Shown here one piece after another: positions 63,301-64,000 of a DNA stretch of 64,000 nt. The translations under genes were made by a program, and so were the position numbers. Source of the DNA: Desmodesmus armatus (taxonomy: Eukaryota; Chlorophyta; Chlorophyceae; Sphaeropleales; Scenedesmaceae); NCBI GenBank assembly GCA_007449985.2, contig VIIQ02000634.1, positions 62,001 to 126,000 on the forward strand. The letters run 5' to 3'. Every line of letters begins with the position of its first letter. Position 1 is the stretch's first letter. Below the pieces are notes generated by a model that did no database searches, was not told the DNA's origin, and was given only the letters and a program-made list of their open reading frames with translations.

Positions 63301-64000
63301 TGTGCTCAGCTGATGCTGCAGGGGCCAGGGATATGCGGCCTGTCACTGCTGTGTTGGGCTGTGGCTGGGCACTGTCCCCTGCCAGGAACCCATTGGCACA
63401 CTCTAGGACAGCGGGAGGCAGCATCAGTCCAGGTGCTGAGCGTTTTGACTTACCCTTCCTCTTGGGTGGCCCATACACGGGGAGCTTCTTTGGGGCAGCC
63501 TGCTTCTGGCTCAGCAACAGGCGCTTGTAGCCGTTCCCCGCGGGGGTGTCGTCCTTCTTGCAGTGGTCGCCATGGCAGGAGTCAGTTGAGATGACAACGT
63601 GGCCATGCTTCTTCTTTGAGCCGTGGGCCTCACCATATGCCTTGGCGTAGGTCTTCTTCTCATCAGCGTAGGTCTTGGCATCTCCGTAGGAGGACTCGCC
63701 CTTGCCATACACGTAGGCGGTGGAGATGCTGTCTGCAGGCAGAGAGGGGGCAGCAGAGGGTGGCAGCAGGTGAAGAGGACATCTGTCAGCATGCACTGTC
63801 CATGGCATGGTGGTGCCAGCAATGGTGGTCAGGCTGGCAGTGTTGCTGTGGCTGCCTGTTGCATGCCAGCTGCAGCCAGCCAGCAATGACATGCCGTGTG
63901 ATGCACAGGCCAGCGGGTGTGCTCAGCTGATGCTGCAGGCGCCAGGGATATGCGGCCTGTCACTGCTGTGTTGGGCTGTGGCTGGGCCCAGCCACTGTCC
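60348..64000 (-). CDS. Tandem-exon secreted repeat protein (5' end off window)
   Basis: The 5' end, with any signal peptide, lies beyond 64000. Five internal exons of exactly 279 nt (93 codons) are visible: 63732-63454, 63088-62810, 62456-62178, 61812-61534 and 61182-60904. A terminal exon, 60544-60348, ends CHGDHCKKAAVEP. Each internal exon begins in phase 1 (D-SISTAYVYGKGESSYGDAK), continues TYADEKKTYAKAYGEAHGSK, KKHGH, then SCHGDHCKK, a K-R-[LM]-L-L-S-Q element and a basic Pro-rich tail (KKHPVYGPPRRKGK). Donors (AAGG|GTAAGTC) and acceptors (TGCCTGCAG|AC) are the same in every copy, so all exons splice interchangeably. Modules are homologous to those of the 52246-55091 gene (YGKGE..YGD/N..K, C-[HY]-G-x-[HE]-C). 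Function unknown. Regular Tyr, Lys, His and paired Cys would suit a cross-linked or metal-binding extracellular material, which is inference. Confidence 0.82.
60904..63732 (-). repeat. Higher-order exon-intron tandem repeat (A-B-A-B-A)
   Basis: Exon starts 63732, 63088, 62456, 61812 and 61182 are spaced 644, 632, 644 and 630 bp. Exons at 63732, 62456 and 61182 are type A (VVISTDSCHG, GYKRLLLSQ). Those at 63088 and 61812 are type B (IVIEADSCHG, GFKRMLLSQ). Introns are also nearly identical and alternate: those after B exons are longer by the insert around CATTGTTGATCAGGC. The true duplicated unit is therefore two exons plus two introns, about 1.275 kb. Confidence 0.92.

Overview
The window is nuclear DNA of a plastid-bearing eukaryote, most likely a chlorophyte green alga (a trebouxiophyte of the Coccomyxa type is my guess, low confidence). 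The evidence is that every gene is split by many short introns with GT..CTGCAG/TTGCAG borders, the composition is moderately GC-rich with many CAG/CTG runs, and the gene set includes plastid-type acetyl-CoA carboxylase alpha subunit, an ELIP-type chlorophyll-binding protein, a plant/algal fatty acyl-CoA reductase and a chalcone-isomerase-fold fatty-acid-binding protein. No operons, CRISPR arrays, insertion sequences or convincing tRNA/rRNA genes were seen.

Layout. 434-6538 (-): an 11-exon gene that splices a family-2 cellulose-synthase-like membrane glycosyltransferase in frame to a full-length C-terminal GH9 'cellulase' domain whose catalytic residues appear lost; this is the most striking object in the window. 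6539-10832: long stretch without a recognisable gene. 10833-15007 (+): GATA-type zinc-finger regulator with an odd C-x4-C knuckle and a very long Gln/Ala-rich tail. 16392-22892 (+): fatty acyl-CoA reductase with a 23-nt micro-exon and a large perfect palindrome in one intron. 24474-28206 (-): 40S ribosomal protein uS17 (RPS11), seven exons, one intron carrying a 40-bp x6 tandem array and a 64-nt-arm inverted repeat. 30165-34387 (-): plastid accA. 34751-41403 (+): splicing factor SF3B2, with a decayed copy of one exon in an intron. 42292-44655 (+): CHI-fold fatty-acid-binding protein. 45839-46908 (-): secreted protein of unknown function. 48136-50207 (-): ELIP-like thylakoid protein.

52246-64000 holds a cluster of genes for secreted, modular, Tyr/Gly/Lys/His-rich proteins with a recurring C-[HY]-G-x-[HE]-C motif. 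One complete gene (52246-55091, -) shares a 476-bp divergent promoter region with a small secreted-protein gene (55568-56721, +). A second gene (60348 to beyond 64000, -) consists of near-identical 279-nt phase-1 exons arranged as an alternating A-B-A-B-A higher-order repeat of about 1.275 kb, so it is growing by recent tandem exon duplication.

Three genes (synthase-GH9, SF3B2, the 52-55 kb secreted gene) each need exactly one extra base in a short homopolymer to stay open. The shared pattern points to residual sequencing or assembly indels rather than three independent pseudogenes. Reconstructed exon borders come from splice consensus, frame and family similarity by eye; no transcript data were available.
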